DNA from: an uncultured Oscillibacter sp. | Lineage (GTDB): Bacteria; Bacillota; Clostridia; Oscillospirales; Oscillospiraceae | Length of the DNA stretch: 7,545 nt | Assembly: GCA_905233795.1 (NCBI GenBank) | Contig: CAJOFP010000043.1 | Location: 1 to 7,545 of the forward strand | Reading direction: 5' to 3' | Part shown: piece by piece, positions 1 through 6,190 of the stretch | How the letters are laid out: every line of letters begins with the position of its first letter | Position numbering within the stretch: the first letter of the stretch is position 1 | The notes under the pieces: model-generated | The model's input: the letters and a program-made list of their open reading frames with translations, nothing else | What the model was told of the DNA's origin: nothing | Databases searched by the model: none | Translations under genes and position numbers: made by a program

Positions 1-896
1 TTATAAGACCCGAAATAGCGGATTAAAATCGTAAACAAGCCGCAGCCGACGCCAAAAATCGACTGTCCTTTCGGCGTCACGGGGGATGTCGCGTAAGCGG
101 TCGCCATGAAGAACGCGCCTAAAATTAAGCCGCCGCCTAAAACCTGATATAACATCCACTCGACGCGGTCCGCGCCGTATAACGGGAACAGGAACGTCAA
201 AATTGCGACTGTTGAAATATAGCACACGGGCGTATGCCAGTTAATCACGCGCCGCCAAAGCAAATAAAAGCCGCCAAGCAATAACGCCAACGCGCTGACT
301 TCCCCCAGCGAACCGGGGACAAGTCCGGTAAACATATCCGTTAAGCTATATTTTTGCGTCAAATCGGCAAAGGCGCCGGTTTTCATCATGGCAAGCGGCG
401 TCGCGGTCGTGACGACATCGACAGTCGAACCAATCGCCGGAACGCCGGACAAATCCGCCCATCTTGTCATAGAACCGGCGTAACTCGCCAATAACGCGGC
501 GCGTCCCGCCAACGCCGGATTGATAAAATTACAGCCGATTCCGCCAAATAATTGCTTTGTGATAATAATCGCAAAGAAATCGCCGATTAAAATCATCCAA
601 TACGGAATTGTCACCGGACAGACAAACGCCAATAACATACCCGTGACAACCGCGCTCAAATCATGAATCGAGCTTTCTTTTTTCATTAAATAGCGATACA
701 GCCACTCAAAAAACACGCACGCCGCGCACGAAAACGCCGTAACGGTCAAAGCGCGCAATCCCCAGTTAAAACAGGCGAAAATCAAAGCCGGTATTAACGC
801 GATAATCACATCCAGCATGATAGACCGCGTGGTCTCTTTGCCGCGGATATGCGGGGAGGATGTCGCAATTAATTTTAACGATTTATAATCCGTCAT
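1..896 (-). CDS. rnfD: Rnf complex subunit RnfD (membrane, FMN-binding), 3' end outside window
   Basis: RnfD is an integral membrane subunit of the Rnf ferredoxin:NAD+ oxidoreductase, which couples electron transfer to Na+ or H+ export. The frame opens with ATG at 896 and stays open to the left edge, giving 298 codons; the usual C-terminal end is missing. Hydrophobic segments lie at about residues 29-45, 82-112, 203-217, 222-240, 250-268 and 280-294. The motif TTATPL (residues 163-168) matches the covalent FMN site of the NqrB/RnfD family, with Thr166 as the expected flavin-bearing residue. SPVTPKGQ (271-278) and IRYFGSY (292-298) are also family-like. The ATG overlaps the rnfC stop as ATGA, and a strong AAGGAGG lies at 907-913, 10 bases upstream, so translational coupling is likely. 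The remaining rnfG, E, A and B genes are expected beyond the left edge by analogy with clostridial operons. Confidence 0.93.
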   Translation of the reverse strand, partial: MTDYKSLKLIATSSPHIRGKETTRSIMLDVIIALIPALIFACFNWGLRALTVTAFSCAACVFFEWLYRYLMKKESSIHDLSAVVTGMLLAFVCPVTIPYWMILIGDFFAIIITKQLFGGIGCNFINPALAGRAALLASYAGSMTRWADLSGVPAIGSTVDVVTTATPLAMMKTGAFADLTQKYSLTDMFTGLVPGSLGEVSALALLLGGFYLLWRRVINWHTPVCYISTVAILTFLFPLYGADRVEWMLYQVLGGGLILGAFFMATAYATSPVTPKGQSIFGVGCGLFTILIRYFGSY

Positions 897-2353
897 GATA
901 CGGCAACCTCCTTTTTGTCTTGCTTACTTTTATCTTTTTTATTTTTATCCGGCTTTTGCGCTTGTTCTTGAGCTTTTTTATCCTGATTTTCTTGCGCTTC
1001 TTGCGCTTCCCGCGCTTTTTTCGCCTCGGCGGCGGCGCGTTCCGCCATTTGCCTGTCTTTCAATTTCTGCTTGCCGTATTTGAACATATGCGTCAACGGC
1101 ATACGCGCCGGGCAGGTATACGAACACGCGCCGCATTCCATGCAGTCCATAATATGATACGCTTCCAGCTCGTCCAGCATGTTTTTCGACGCGAATTGAT
1201 ATAAAAACAACGGTTCCAAACGCATGGGACACGCGGCGACGCATTTCCCGCAACGGATACAACGCGGCGTCTCGACGCTTTGTTCTTCGTCCTCACAGAA
1301 CGCCAGCATTGCGCCCGTGCCTTTGCCCACCGGGACATCCGTCGTATATTGCGCCATGCCCATCATGGGGCCGCCCATGATTAATTTATAAGTAGTCTCT
1401 TTCAGACCGCCGCAGAAATCAAATAATTTTTCAATCGGCGTTCCAATCGGACATTCTATATTTTTCGGCTCTTCAACGCCGGAACCGGCGACAGTGACGA
1501 TTTTATTTATTACCGGCATTCCTTGAGTAATCGCCCGATAGACCGCGCAAGTTGTATTAATATTAAACACCGCGCAACCGATATTGGCGGGCAATCCGCC
1601 CGGCGGGACCTGACGCCCCGTCAAAGCCTGACAAAGCTGTTTTTCTCCGCCTTGCGGGTAACGGCATTTTAACGGGATTACCTGAACGCTCGCGCTTTGC
1701 TTTTGAATTTCCTGCTTTAATTTCTCAATGCCGTTTTGCTTGTTATCCTCCACGCCGATCAGAATTTTATCCGTGCCGAACATTTTACCCAGATAGACCG
1801 CGCCGCGAATAATCTCTTCAGATCGCTCCAGCATGGTTCTGTGATCGCCCGTAATATACGGCTCGCACTCCGCGCCGTTGATAATCACCGTATTGACTTT
1901 TCCGATCCCGCCCGATATTTTCACATGCGTCGGGAACGTCGCGCCGCCCATGCCGACAATGCCGGCGTTTTTCACCAGTTCGACCATCTCGTCCGGCGTC
2001 AGCGCGTCGGGATTCTCCGGCGCTTTGACTTCCTCGCTCAACGTATCCTGAAAATCATTTTCAATCACGACGGCCATCATATTGCCGCCCATTGAATAAG
2101 GCCGCGGCTCCACGGCTTTGACTTTTCCTGATACGCTGGCGTGAATCGGGGCGCCAAGTCCGCGAAACTCGCCGATTTTCTGTCCCATCTTGACCGTATC
2201 GCCTTTTTTGACCAAAGGCGTACACGGCGCGCCAAAGTGCATGGACATGGGAATGATCACTTCCGGCGGCGGCGGAATCCGCTGGATTGGCTTTTCATTG
2301 GTCTGAGCCTTCATATCATGCGGATGAACGCCGCCAAAGAAAGCGTTTGCCAT
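893..2353 (-). CDS. rnfC: Rnf complex subunit RnfC (NADH/FMN and Fe-S subunit)
   Basis: RnfC is the peripheral, cytoplasm-facing subunit of the Rnf complex and is thought to exchange electrons with NAD(H). The 486-residue protein has an N-terminal barrel-sandwich region (about 30-85, with HASVSGKV at 71-78). A Nqo1-like flavin/NADH region follows, with GMGGATFP at 134-141 and NGAECEPY at 159-166. Near the C-terminus are two ferredoxin-type clusters, C365-C368-C371-C375P and C404-C407-C410-C414P, expected to hold two [4Fe-4S] centres. Residues about 430-486 form a Lys/Ala/Gln-rich tail beyond the conserved core. This recalls the Ala/Lys-rich tail of enterobacterial RnfC, but is shorter. The start at 2353 is supported by GAGGTGA at 2358-2364. 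It is the first gene of the operon, and its TGA overlaps the rnfD start. Confidence 0.95.
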   Translation of the reverse strand: MANAFFGGVHPHDMKAQTNEKPIQRIPPPPEVIIPMSMHFGAPCTPLVKKGDTVKMGQKIGEFRGLGAPIHASVSGKVKAVEPRPYSMGGNMMAVVIENDFQDTLSEEVKAPENPDALTPDEMVELVKNAGIVGMGGATFPTHVKISGGIGKVNTVIINGAECEPYITGDHRTMLERSEEIIRGAVYLGKMFGTDKILIGVEDNKQNGIEKLKQEIQKQSASVQVIPLKCRYPQGGEKQLCQALTGRQVPPGGLPANIGCAVFNINTTCAVYRAITQGMPVINKIVTVAGSGVEEPKNIECPIGTPIEKLFDFCGGLKETTYKLIMGGPMMGMAQYTTDVPVGKGTGAMLAFCEDEEQSVETPRCIRCGKCVAACPMRLEPLFLYQFASKNMLDELEAYHIMDCMECGACSYTCPARMPLTHMFKYGKQKLKDRQMAERAAAEAKKAREAQEAQENQDKKAQEQAQKPDKNKKDKSKQDKKEVAVS

Positions 2354-2403
2354 TATTTCACCTCATTTTTCTCCCTTTGTTTTCCCCTTGTTTTGATTGC
2401 TTT

Positions 2404-2470
2404 CGCGTTGGGTTTCCCGAACAATCCGCGCCCGATACGTCCGCCGCGTCTTTCAGACGCTTTCAGACGC
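2404..2470 (-). promoter_or_regulatory. rnfC leader region with two hairpins, one with a duplicated arm
   Basis: The 67 bases lie in the predicted 5' leader of rnfC. GCGTCT (2446-2451) can pair with AGACGC at 2455-2460 (6-bp stem, 3-base loop) or with the second AGACGC at 2465-2470, because the decamer TTTCAGACGC is tandemly duplicated (2451-2460 and 2461-2470). The two pairings exclude each other. A second imperfect hairpin (2404-2430) contains GTTGGG TTT CCC with a bulge before AAC. Neither is followed by a T run on the minus strand, so they are not intrinsic terminators. A role in mRNA stability or binding of a regulator is possible but not shown. Confidence 0.35.
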
Positions 2471-2490
2471 GACAAAACGCGAACCGCCCA

Positions 2491-2743
2491 TAATTTTTTT
2501 ATTATAATCTAATTTTTAAAAAAGTCCATAGCCTTTTTGTTTTATTATTTTTTATAAAAATTTTAAATATTTTTTAAATATTAAAATTTAATTTTATTTT
2601 TTTATAAATTATTTTTAAATTATATTTCATAATTTATTTAAAAATTTTTAAAAAATAAATTATATAATTTTAATATTACATGATATAAAATATTTTTATA
2701 TAAAACGCCGAATTTCATATAAAAAATTTGTATAAAATCAGCG
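2491..2743. other. Extremely A+T-rich spacer between rnf and the tRNA gene
   Basis: This gene-free stretch separates two divergent transcription units. Between 2541 and 2700 I count only three G or C bases in 160, about 98% A+T. It has many short A and T tracts and no reading frame or GC-containing hairpin that I would defend. It contains the predicted rnf promoter near its left end and precedes the tRNA promoter at its right end. Apart from promoters I see nothing in it; it may be intrinsically curved or bound by a nucleoid protein. Confidence 0.7.
2501..2528 (-). promoter_or_regulatory. Probable sigma-A-type promoter of the rnf operon
   Basis: On the minus strand the sequence reads TGGACT (2523-2528), 16 bases, then a perfect TATAAT (2501-2506). 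The -35 box matches TTGACA at 4 of 6 positions. The expected start is near 2494, which gives rnfC a leader of about 140 nt. The surrounding A+T-rich DNA raises the chance of accidental -10 matches, so this is a prediction. Confidence 0.45.
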
Positions 2744-2772
2744 TTTACGCGGATTGAAATTTCTGATATATT
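2744..2772 (+). promoter_or_regulatory. Promoter of tRNA-Leu (extended -10)
   Basis: TTTACG (2744-2749) lies 17 bases before TATATT (2767-2772), and a TGN extension (TGA, 2764-2766) directly precedes the -10 box. The predicted start near 2779 gives a pre-tRNA leader of about 30 nt. In that leader GTGTGG (2777-2782) can pair with CCACAC (2796-2801). Confidence 0.55.
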
Positions 2773-2809
2773 AATTGTGTGGGAGTTTATGCCTGCCACA
2801 CCCCGTCAC

Positions 2810-2894
2810 GCGGGTATGGTGAAATTGGCAGACACGCGGGATTTAGGTTCCCGTGCCGTGAGGCGTGTGGGTTCGAGTCCCACTACCCGTACCA
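2810..2894 (+). tRNA. tRNA-Leu, anticodon UAG, CCA encoded
   Basis: This is a complete 85-base class II tRNA. The acceptor stem pairs GCGGGTA (2810-2816) with TACCCGT (2884-2890), with a G-U pair at position 1, followed by discriminator A (2891) and an encoded CCA (2892-2894). The D arm contains AAATTGGCAGA. The anticodon stem CGGGA/TCCCG holds the loop TTTAGGT, giving anticodon UAG, which reads CUA and, by wobble, other CUN leucine codons. A long variable arm (TGCC-GTGA-GGCG) and the T arm GTGGG-TTCGAGT-CCCAC confirm Leu. It is preceded by its own promoter and lies 57 bases before the NYN-type gene with no clear terminator between them, so part of the transcript may read through. Confidence 0.97.
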
Positions 2895-2951
2895 CTACGA
2901 TTGAATAAACGCTTTTTTGATGGGTTATATAGAGAGAAATATATAAAAATA

Positions 2952-3605
2952 ATGCTGTTTTTGATAGATTATGAAAACGTGCGGAACGCGGGAATGCGCG
3001 GCGTGAAATATCTGCAGGCGTCGGATTATTTGATTATATTTTACAGCGGCGCCGCACAGGCTATGGAAACCCGTTATTTAAACGCGATCAGAAATTCGGG
3101 CTGTACGTTCGAGACCTGCCGCCTTGTCAAAACCCGTAAAAACGGACTGGATTTTTATATCGCCACCCGTCTGGGGGAACTGTTCGGCTCCGGTTATCAG
3201 GGCTCCGCCGTGATTATCAGCGGCGACGAGGGTTTTCAATCGTTACGGGAATATTGGCAGTCCCGGAGCAAAACGCCCCGCCGGGTTTTTATTAACGAAA
3301 GCATAGAGCGGGGCATTATCAGCGCGAACGAGAATGACGAACGCACGGCGGCGATCCGGGAACAGTTGAAAAATCAGGATATTGGGGACTTTTTCACGGC
3401 CTATCAGAAAAATCAAGAACTGCGTGATTTATTGGGACGCGCTTTTTCCGATACGCCTTTCTCCAATCGCACGGGGGAAATGCTGGAAATTCTGAACGGC
3501 GCCAAAACATCGCGGCGGATTTATCTGGATACCCTGCGGCGTTTCGGTCGGCGCGACGGATTGGAAATTTATGATATTTTAAAATCCCGCGTGAAAGATT
3601 TATAA
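2952..3605 (+). CDS. NYN/PIN-like domain protein, putative RNase
   Basis: The 217-residue protein starts FLIDYENV (residues 3-10), the opening strand and first acidic site of NYN/PIN-like nuclease folds. It continues with NGLDFYIATRLGELFG (64-79) and IISGDEGFQSL (88-98). Asp6, Asp67 and Asp92 (perhaps with Glu8) could form the metal-binding acidic cluster typical of these RNases. The C-terminal half (about 115-217) is charged, probably helical, and unrecognised. I chose ATG 2952 because the family normally begins a few residues before the DYEN strand. The frame also runs upstream through the tRNA, but codons there only translate the T arm. The ribosome site is weak: AGAGAG at 2931-2936 is 15 bases away. 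An in-frame TTG at 2901 cannot be excluded. No signal peptide or membrane segment is seen. The RNA substrate is unknown. Confidence 0.8.
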   Translation: MLFLIDYENVRNAGMRGVKYLQASDYLIIFYSGAAQAMETRYLNAIRNSGCTFETCRLVKTRKNGLDFYIATRLGELFGSGYQGSAVIISGDEGFQSLREYWQSRSKTPRRVFINESIERGIISANENDERTAAIREQLKNQDIGDFFTAYQKNQELRDLLGRAFSDTPFSNRTGEMLEILNGAKTSRRIYLDTLRRFGRRDGLEIYDILKSRVKDL

Positions 3606-3683
3606 ATATTTATATTATTTTTTATAATATTTATATAAAAATATATTATTTTAATATATTTTTAATATATTTTATATATAATT

Positions 3684-3722
3684 CTCCCGGTCGCGCAAAT
3701 CGCCGGGGGATTGTCCGTTTTT
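3684..3722 (+). terminator. Weak candidate intrinsic terminator after the NYN gene
   Basis: CTCCCGG (3684-3690) can pair with CCGGGGG (3703-3709) around a 12-base loop, with one T-G pair. The T run (3718-3722) starts about eight bases after the stem rather than directly, so efficiency is doubtful. It lies after an A+T-only stretch (3606-3683) that contains a weak AT-only inverted repeat (3612-3630). Confidence 0.4.
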
Positions 3723-3744
3723 GCGGATTTCGCGGATTTTTCAC

Positions 3745-3773
3745 TTGTTTTTCCCGGATAAACGCGTTATAAT
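3745..3773 (+). promoter_or_regulatory. Promoter for the 3808-5988 gene pair
   Basis: TTGTTT (3745-3750), a 17-base spacer and a perfect TATAAT (3768-3773) predict a start near 3780. The transcript would begin about 28 bases before the ATG at 3808 and include its ribosome site AGGTGG (3793-3798). Confidence 0.6.
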
Positions 3774-3807
3774 ATCAAGACAGGCTCAAAACAGGTGGTG
3801 AAAGCCG

Positions 3808-4206
3808 ATGGATGAGAAAAAAAATCCGGACGGGACGGAAAAACAGGATAAAAATTTAAAACCGGACGGAACGGAAAAGCCGGATAAAAATTTAAAGCCG
3901 GACGAGAAAAAAAATGCGCGGATATCGGATCCAAGACCGCCGGAACTGAACGCGAAAGCCCCGGAAGCGCGTGTGGAACCCGGTTTTATAGATTCCGAAA
4001 AAGTCTTGGCGCACGCGGAACGGCGCGCCGAAAGACGGGCGCGGGACGCGGAATTGGCCGCGCTCGCCAATCTGGCTTTGATTCGCAGCGGCATGATGGG
4101 CGGACATCGTGACCGGCTCCGTGAGGATTTTCAATCGGGCGGCTCTATCAGCAATGAGGAATGGAGACAGCGTCTCCAGCGCATTATCGACGAGGCCGGG
4201 GAATAA
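3808..4206 (+). CDS. Charged protein of unknown function with an N-terminal repeat
   Basis: I do not recognise this 132-residue protein. Residues 7-30 are two copies of a 12-residue unit, PDGTEK(Q/P)DKNLK, followed by a partial third, PDEKKN; this part is probably disordered. Residues about 60-95 contain a helical, Arg/Ala/Glu-rich stretch (HAERRAERRARDAELAAL, 74-91) that could form a coiled coil. The tail ends NEEWRQRLQRIIDEAGE, also helical. There is no signal peptide, membrane segment, cysteine or catalytic motif. The start has a good ribosome site (AGGTGG, nine bases upstream) and its own promoter. No terminator is seen before the nucleoside kinase 108 bases downstream, so the two are probably co-transcribed. 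It is likely a real gene because of these signals and the coding-like composition. A DNA-, RNA- or membrane-associated structural role would be a guess. Confidence 0.7.
   Translation: MDEKKNPDGTEKQDKNLKPDGTEKPDKNLKPDEKKNARISDPRPPELNAKAPEARVEPGFIDSEKVLAHAERRAERRARDAELAALANLALIRSGMMGGHRDRLREDFQSGGSISNEEWRQRLQRIIDEAGE
3826..3906 (+). repeat. 36-base in-frame tandem repeat
   Basis: Two near-identical 36-base units (3826-3861 and 3862-3897) plus the beginning of a third (CCGGACGAG, from 3898) encode PDGTEKxDKNLK. Because 36 is a multiple of three, gain or loss of units would change protein length without shifting the frame. Confidence 0.85.
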
Positions 4207-4302
4207 AAATAATATAAATAATATAAATAATATATACAAGACAGGATATAAAATATATATTATTATAAATAATAATTATAATAATATATACGCGGATAAT
4301 AT
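4207..4302. repeat. A+T-only spacer with 9-base tandem repeats
   Basis: The spacer before the nucleoside kinase begins with the nonamer AATATAAAT at 4211-4219 and 4220-4228, then a partial third copy at 4229-4235. It continues as low-complexity A+T DNA. Several TATAAT-like hexamers occur by chance and none has a convincing -35 partner. The kinase ribosome site AAGGAG (4303-4308) follows directly. Confidence 0.6.
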
Positions 4303-4314
4303 AAGGAGATTGTC

Positions 4315-5988
4315 ATGCCGGAAAATAAAAAAATATATAAAGTCACGATAGACGGCAATATGTACGCCTGTCCAGCCGGGACGCCTTACGCCGATATTGT
4401 GAACGACGTGCAGTCGGATTACGAACATGATATTTTATTGGTCAATCGCGGCGGAAAACTCCGGGAATTGCACAGGACTTTAAATCGTGACTGTACGCTC
4501 TCTATGATTACGGCGGCGGATAAGCCCGGCTATCAGTCTTACAAGCGCAGCGCGTTGTTTTTATTATTAAAAGCCTTTCATGACGTGGCGGGCCGTGAAA
4601 ATGTTGAACGCGTCATTGTGGAATTTTCCGTCTCGAACGCGCTGTTCTTGCGCGTACAGGGGCCGTTCGCGCTGGATGAGGCGTTATTGCGCAAAGTCGA
4701 GGATCGCATGTGGGAACTGGTGCGGGCGAAACTCCCGATTGTGAAACGTCCCATGAGTACGGATGACGCGATTGATTTATTTCATCAGGAAAACATGGAA
4801 GATAAGGCGCGATTATTTCAATTCCGCGTCGATTCGCATGTGAATATTTATCAATTAGCCGGTTTCACGGATTATTTTTACGGCTATATGCTCCCGGATA
4901 CGAGTTATTTAAAAATTTTCGCGCTGGAGCTTTATGAAGATGGATTTATTTTAAGACTGCCGTCACAAAACGCGCCGGAATCGCTGGGAGATTTCAAGCC
5001 GTCCCGGAAAGTATTCCAGACGCTTCATGACGATACGAGTTATCACAGGGAATTGGGCGTCGGGAATGTCGGCGAATTAAATTCTATTATTGCTCAAGGC
5101 GATTCTTCGGATTTGATTTTGTCTCAAGAAGCCGTCATGGAAAAGAAAATCGGCAATCTCGCCGAACAGATCGCCAAACGCCGCGACGTTCGATTTGTCA
5201 TGATCGCGGGGCCGTCGTCGTCTGGAAAAACAACTTTTTCACACCGGCTCTGTACGCAATTACGCGCCTGCGGTATGACACCGCATCCAATCGCCACAGA
5301 CAATTATTTTGTCAACCGGGATCAGACGCCCAGAGACGAAAACGGTCAATATGACTTTGAGGGTCTCGGCGCGATGGATGTGGAACAATTAAATCACGAT
5401 ATGACCCGGCTTTTACAGGGTGAGACAGTCGAAATGCCGCGCTATAATTTCAAAAAGGGAATGCGCGAGTATAACGGCGATTATTTGACGCTTGGCCCGA
5501 AAGATATTCTTGTCATCGAAGGCATACACTGTCTGAACGACGCTTTGTCTTATTCGCTGCCCAGAGAAAGCAAATTTAAAATCTATATCAGCTGCCTTAC
5601 GACGTTAAATATAGACGATCATAATTATATCCCGACCACGGACGCCCGATTAATACGCCGTATCGAGCGCGACGCCCGCACACGCGGACACAACGCTGAA
5701 GCGACAATCCGTATGTGGCCAAGCGTGCGGCGCGGGGAAGAAAAAAATATTTTCCCGTTCCAAGACAGCGCGGATGTGATTTTTAATTCAGCGTTATTAT
5801 ACGAAACGTCGCTTTTACGGCCTTATATAGAACCGCTGTTATTTAAAATCTCCCGCGACAGCCCGGAATATATCGAAGCCAAGCGATTATTAAAATTATT
5901 GCATTACTTTCTGCCGCTCCCGGACGATGTCGTCCCGAAATCATCCATTATACGCGAATTTATTGGCGGCGGATGTTATCAAGTCTAA
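4315..5988 (+). CDS. TGS-domain nucleoside kinase (uridine kinase family)
   Basis: The 557-residue protein has three parts. Residues 1-65 form a TGS-like domain. Residues about 70-230 resemble the second additional domain of threonyl-tRNA synthetase (FTDYFYGYMLPDTSYLKIF, 184-202). Residues about 290-557 are a P-loop uridine kinase/phosphoribulokinase-type domain. The last part shows Walker A GPSSSGKTT (299-307) and the substrate loop TDNYF (328-332). PRYNF (375-379), the Walker-B-like ILVIEGIH (398-405) and the arginine-rich lid (449-474) follow, leading into FNSALLYE (490-497). By family it should phosphorylate a nucleoside such as uridine or cytidine with ATP in the cytoplasm; the exact substrate cannot be read from sequence. 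The length is full for this clostridial family. AAGGAG lies six bases upstream of ATG 4315. It is probably co-transcribed with the 132-residue protein upstream. Confidence 0.92.
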   Translation: MPENKKIYKVTIDGNMYACPAGTPYADIVNDVQSDYEHDILLVNRGGKLRELHRTLNRDCTLSMITAADKPGYQSYKRSALFLLLKAFHDVAGRENVERVIVEFSVSNALFLRVQGPFALDEALLRKVEDRMWELVRAKLPIVKRPMSTDDAIDLFHQENMEDKARLFQFRVDSHVNIYQLAGFTDYFYGYMLPDTSYLKIFALELYEDGFILRLPSQNAPESLGDFKPSRKVFQTLHDDTSYHRELGVGNVGELNSIIAQGDSSDLILSQEAVMEKKIGNLAEQIAKRRDVRFVMIAGPSSSGKTTFSHRLCTQLRACGMTPHPIATDNYFVNRDQTPRDENGQYDFEGLGAMDVEQLNHDMTRLLQGETVEMPRYNFKKGMREYNGDYLTLGPKDILVIEGIHCLNDALSYSLPRESKFKIYISCLTTLNIDDHNYIPTTDARLIRRIERDARTRGHNAEATIRMWPSVRRGEEKNIFPFQDSADVIFNSALLYETSLLRPYIEPLLFKISRDSPEYIEAKRLLKLLHYFLPLPDDVVPKSSIIREFIGGGCYQV

Positions 5989-6004
5989 AAATAATATTTA
6001 TATT
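5976..6004 (+). promoter_or_regulatory. Promoter of the structured RNA, overlapping the kinase 3' end
   Basis: TTATCA (5976-5981, inside the last codons of the kinase) lies 17 bases before TATATT (5999-6004). Matches are 4 of 6 and 5 of 6 to the sigma-A boxes. The predicted start, near 6011, falls just before the GC-rich structured segment, which supports an independent transcript. Confidence 0.5.
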
Positions 6005-6010
6005 TATTTT

Positions 6011-6190
6011 ATACGGGGAAACTCCAAGGAGCCGCGTTCCCTTATGATATGCCGGATCGCGTTTTTCCCACGGCGGCGCGTGGGAGGCCAATTTATATAA
6101 CCATACGCCGCTGACGCGTAACCGGCGAAACTCCTTGTCACCGGGGAAAATCGAATGATTTTTCATTCCGATTTTCCCCGGATTATTTTA
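6011..6190 (+). ncRNA. Candidate structured noncoding RNA, family not recognised
   Basis: About 180 nt with its own promoter and terminator and no credible reading frame. Compatible helices can be drawn by eye: CAAGGAG (6025-6031) with CTCCTTG (6131-6137); GCCGG (6051-6055) with CCGGC (6122-6126), stacked through a small internal loop on CGCGT (6058-6062) with ACGCG (6114-6118); and hairpin TCCCACG/CGTGGGA (6066-6072 with 6079-6085). The six-base loop GCGGCG (6073-6078) is fully complementary to CGCCGC (6106-6111), a possible pseudoknot. GGGAA (6016-6020) can also pair with TTCCC (6037-6041), a possible second pseudoknot. GAAACTCC occurs twice (6018-6025 and 6127-6134). I compared it by memory with 6S, tmRNA, SRP RNA, RNase P, T-box and common riboswitch signatures and found no match. 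It could be an unusual member of a known family, an orphan riboswitch or a small-element relic. Confidence 0.6.

Noticed and set aside
920..1204. Plus-strand frames over rnfC (also 1736-2095 and 2141-2512)
   Set aside because: They are shadows of the strongly supported minus-strand rnfC gene and its leader, without family motifs or ribosome sites.
2455..2491. Possible 12-codon leader peptide (MGGSRFVASESV) on the minus strand before rnfC
   Set aside because: Its ATG would lie about three bases from the predicted transcript start with no ribosome site, and it shows no codon run typical of attenuation.
2865..2951. Upstream extension of the NYN gene to a GTG inside tRNA-Leu
   Set aside because: The added residues (MWVRVPLP and following) translate the tRNA T arm and acceptor stem, a common annotation artefact. 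The family begins near the DYEN strand at 2952.
3606..3683. All-A+T inverted repeat after the NYN gene as a terminator
   Set aside because: The 7-bp A/T-only stem (3612-3630) is too weak and such palindromes are expected by chance in this composition.
3786..4239. Minus-strand frames of 102 and 115 codons opposite the 132-residue protein
   Set aside because: The plus-strand gene has promoter, ribosome site and in-frame repeat units. The opposite frames are low-complexity shadows of that repeat and of the charged region.
6111..6131. Hammerhead-like core (CTGA, a short stem, then GAAAC)
   Set aside because: The required CUGANGA is not present: CTGACGC lacks the final A, and only a 3-bp stem can form, so the catalytic core is not met.
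6011..6140. Molybdenum-cofactor riboswitch controlling the ModA-like gene
   Set aside because: The conserved Moco-motif segments I know are not visible, and a strong terminator plus a separate promoter stand between this RNA and the lipoprotein/ModA genes.
5960..6166. 68-codon minus-strand frame opposite the structured RNA
   Set aside because: It has no ribosome site, begins inside the terminator stem, runs into the kinase gene and resembles no protein. The GC-rich helices explain the open frame.
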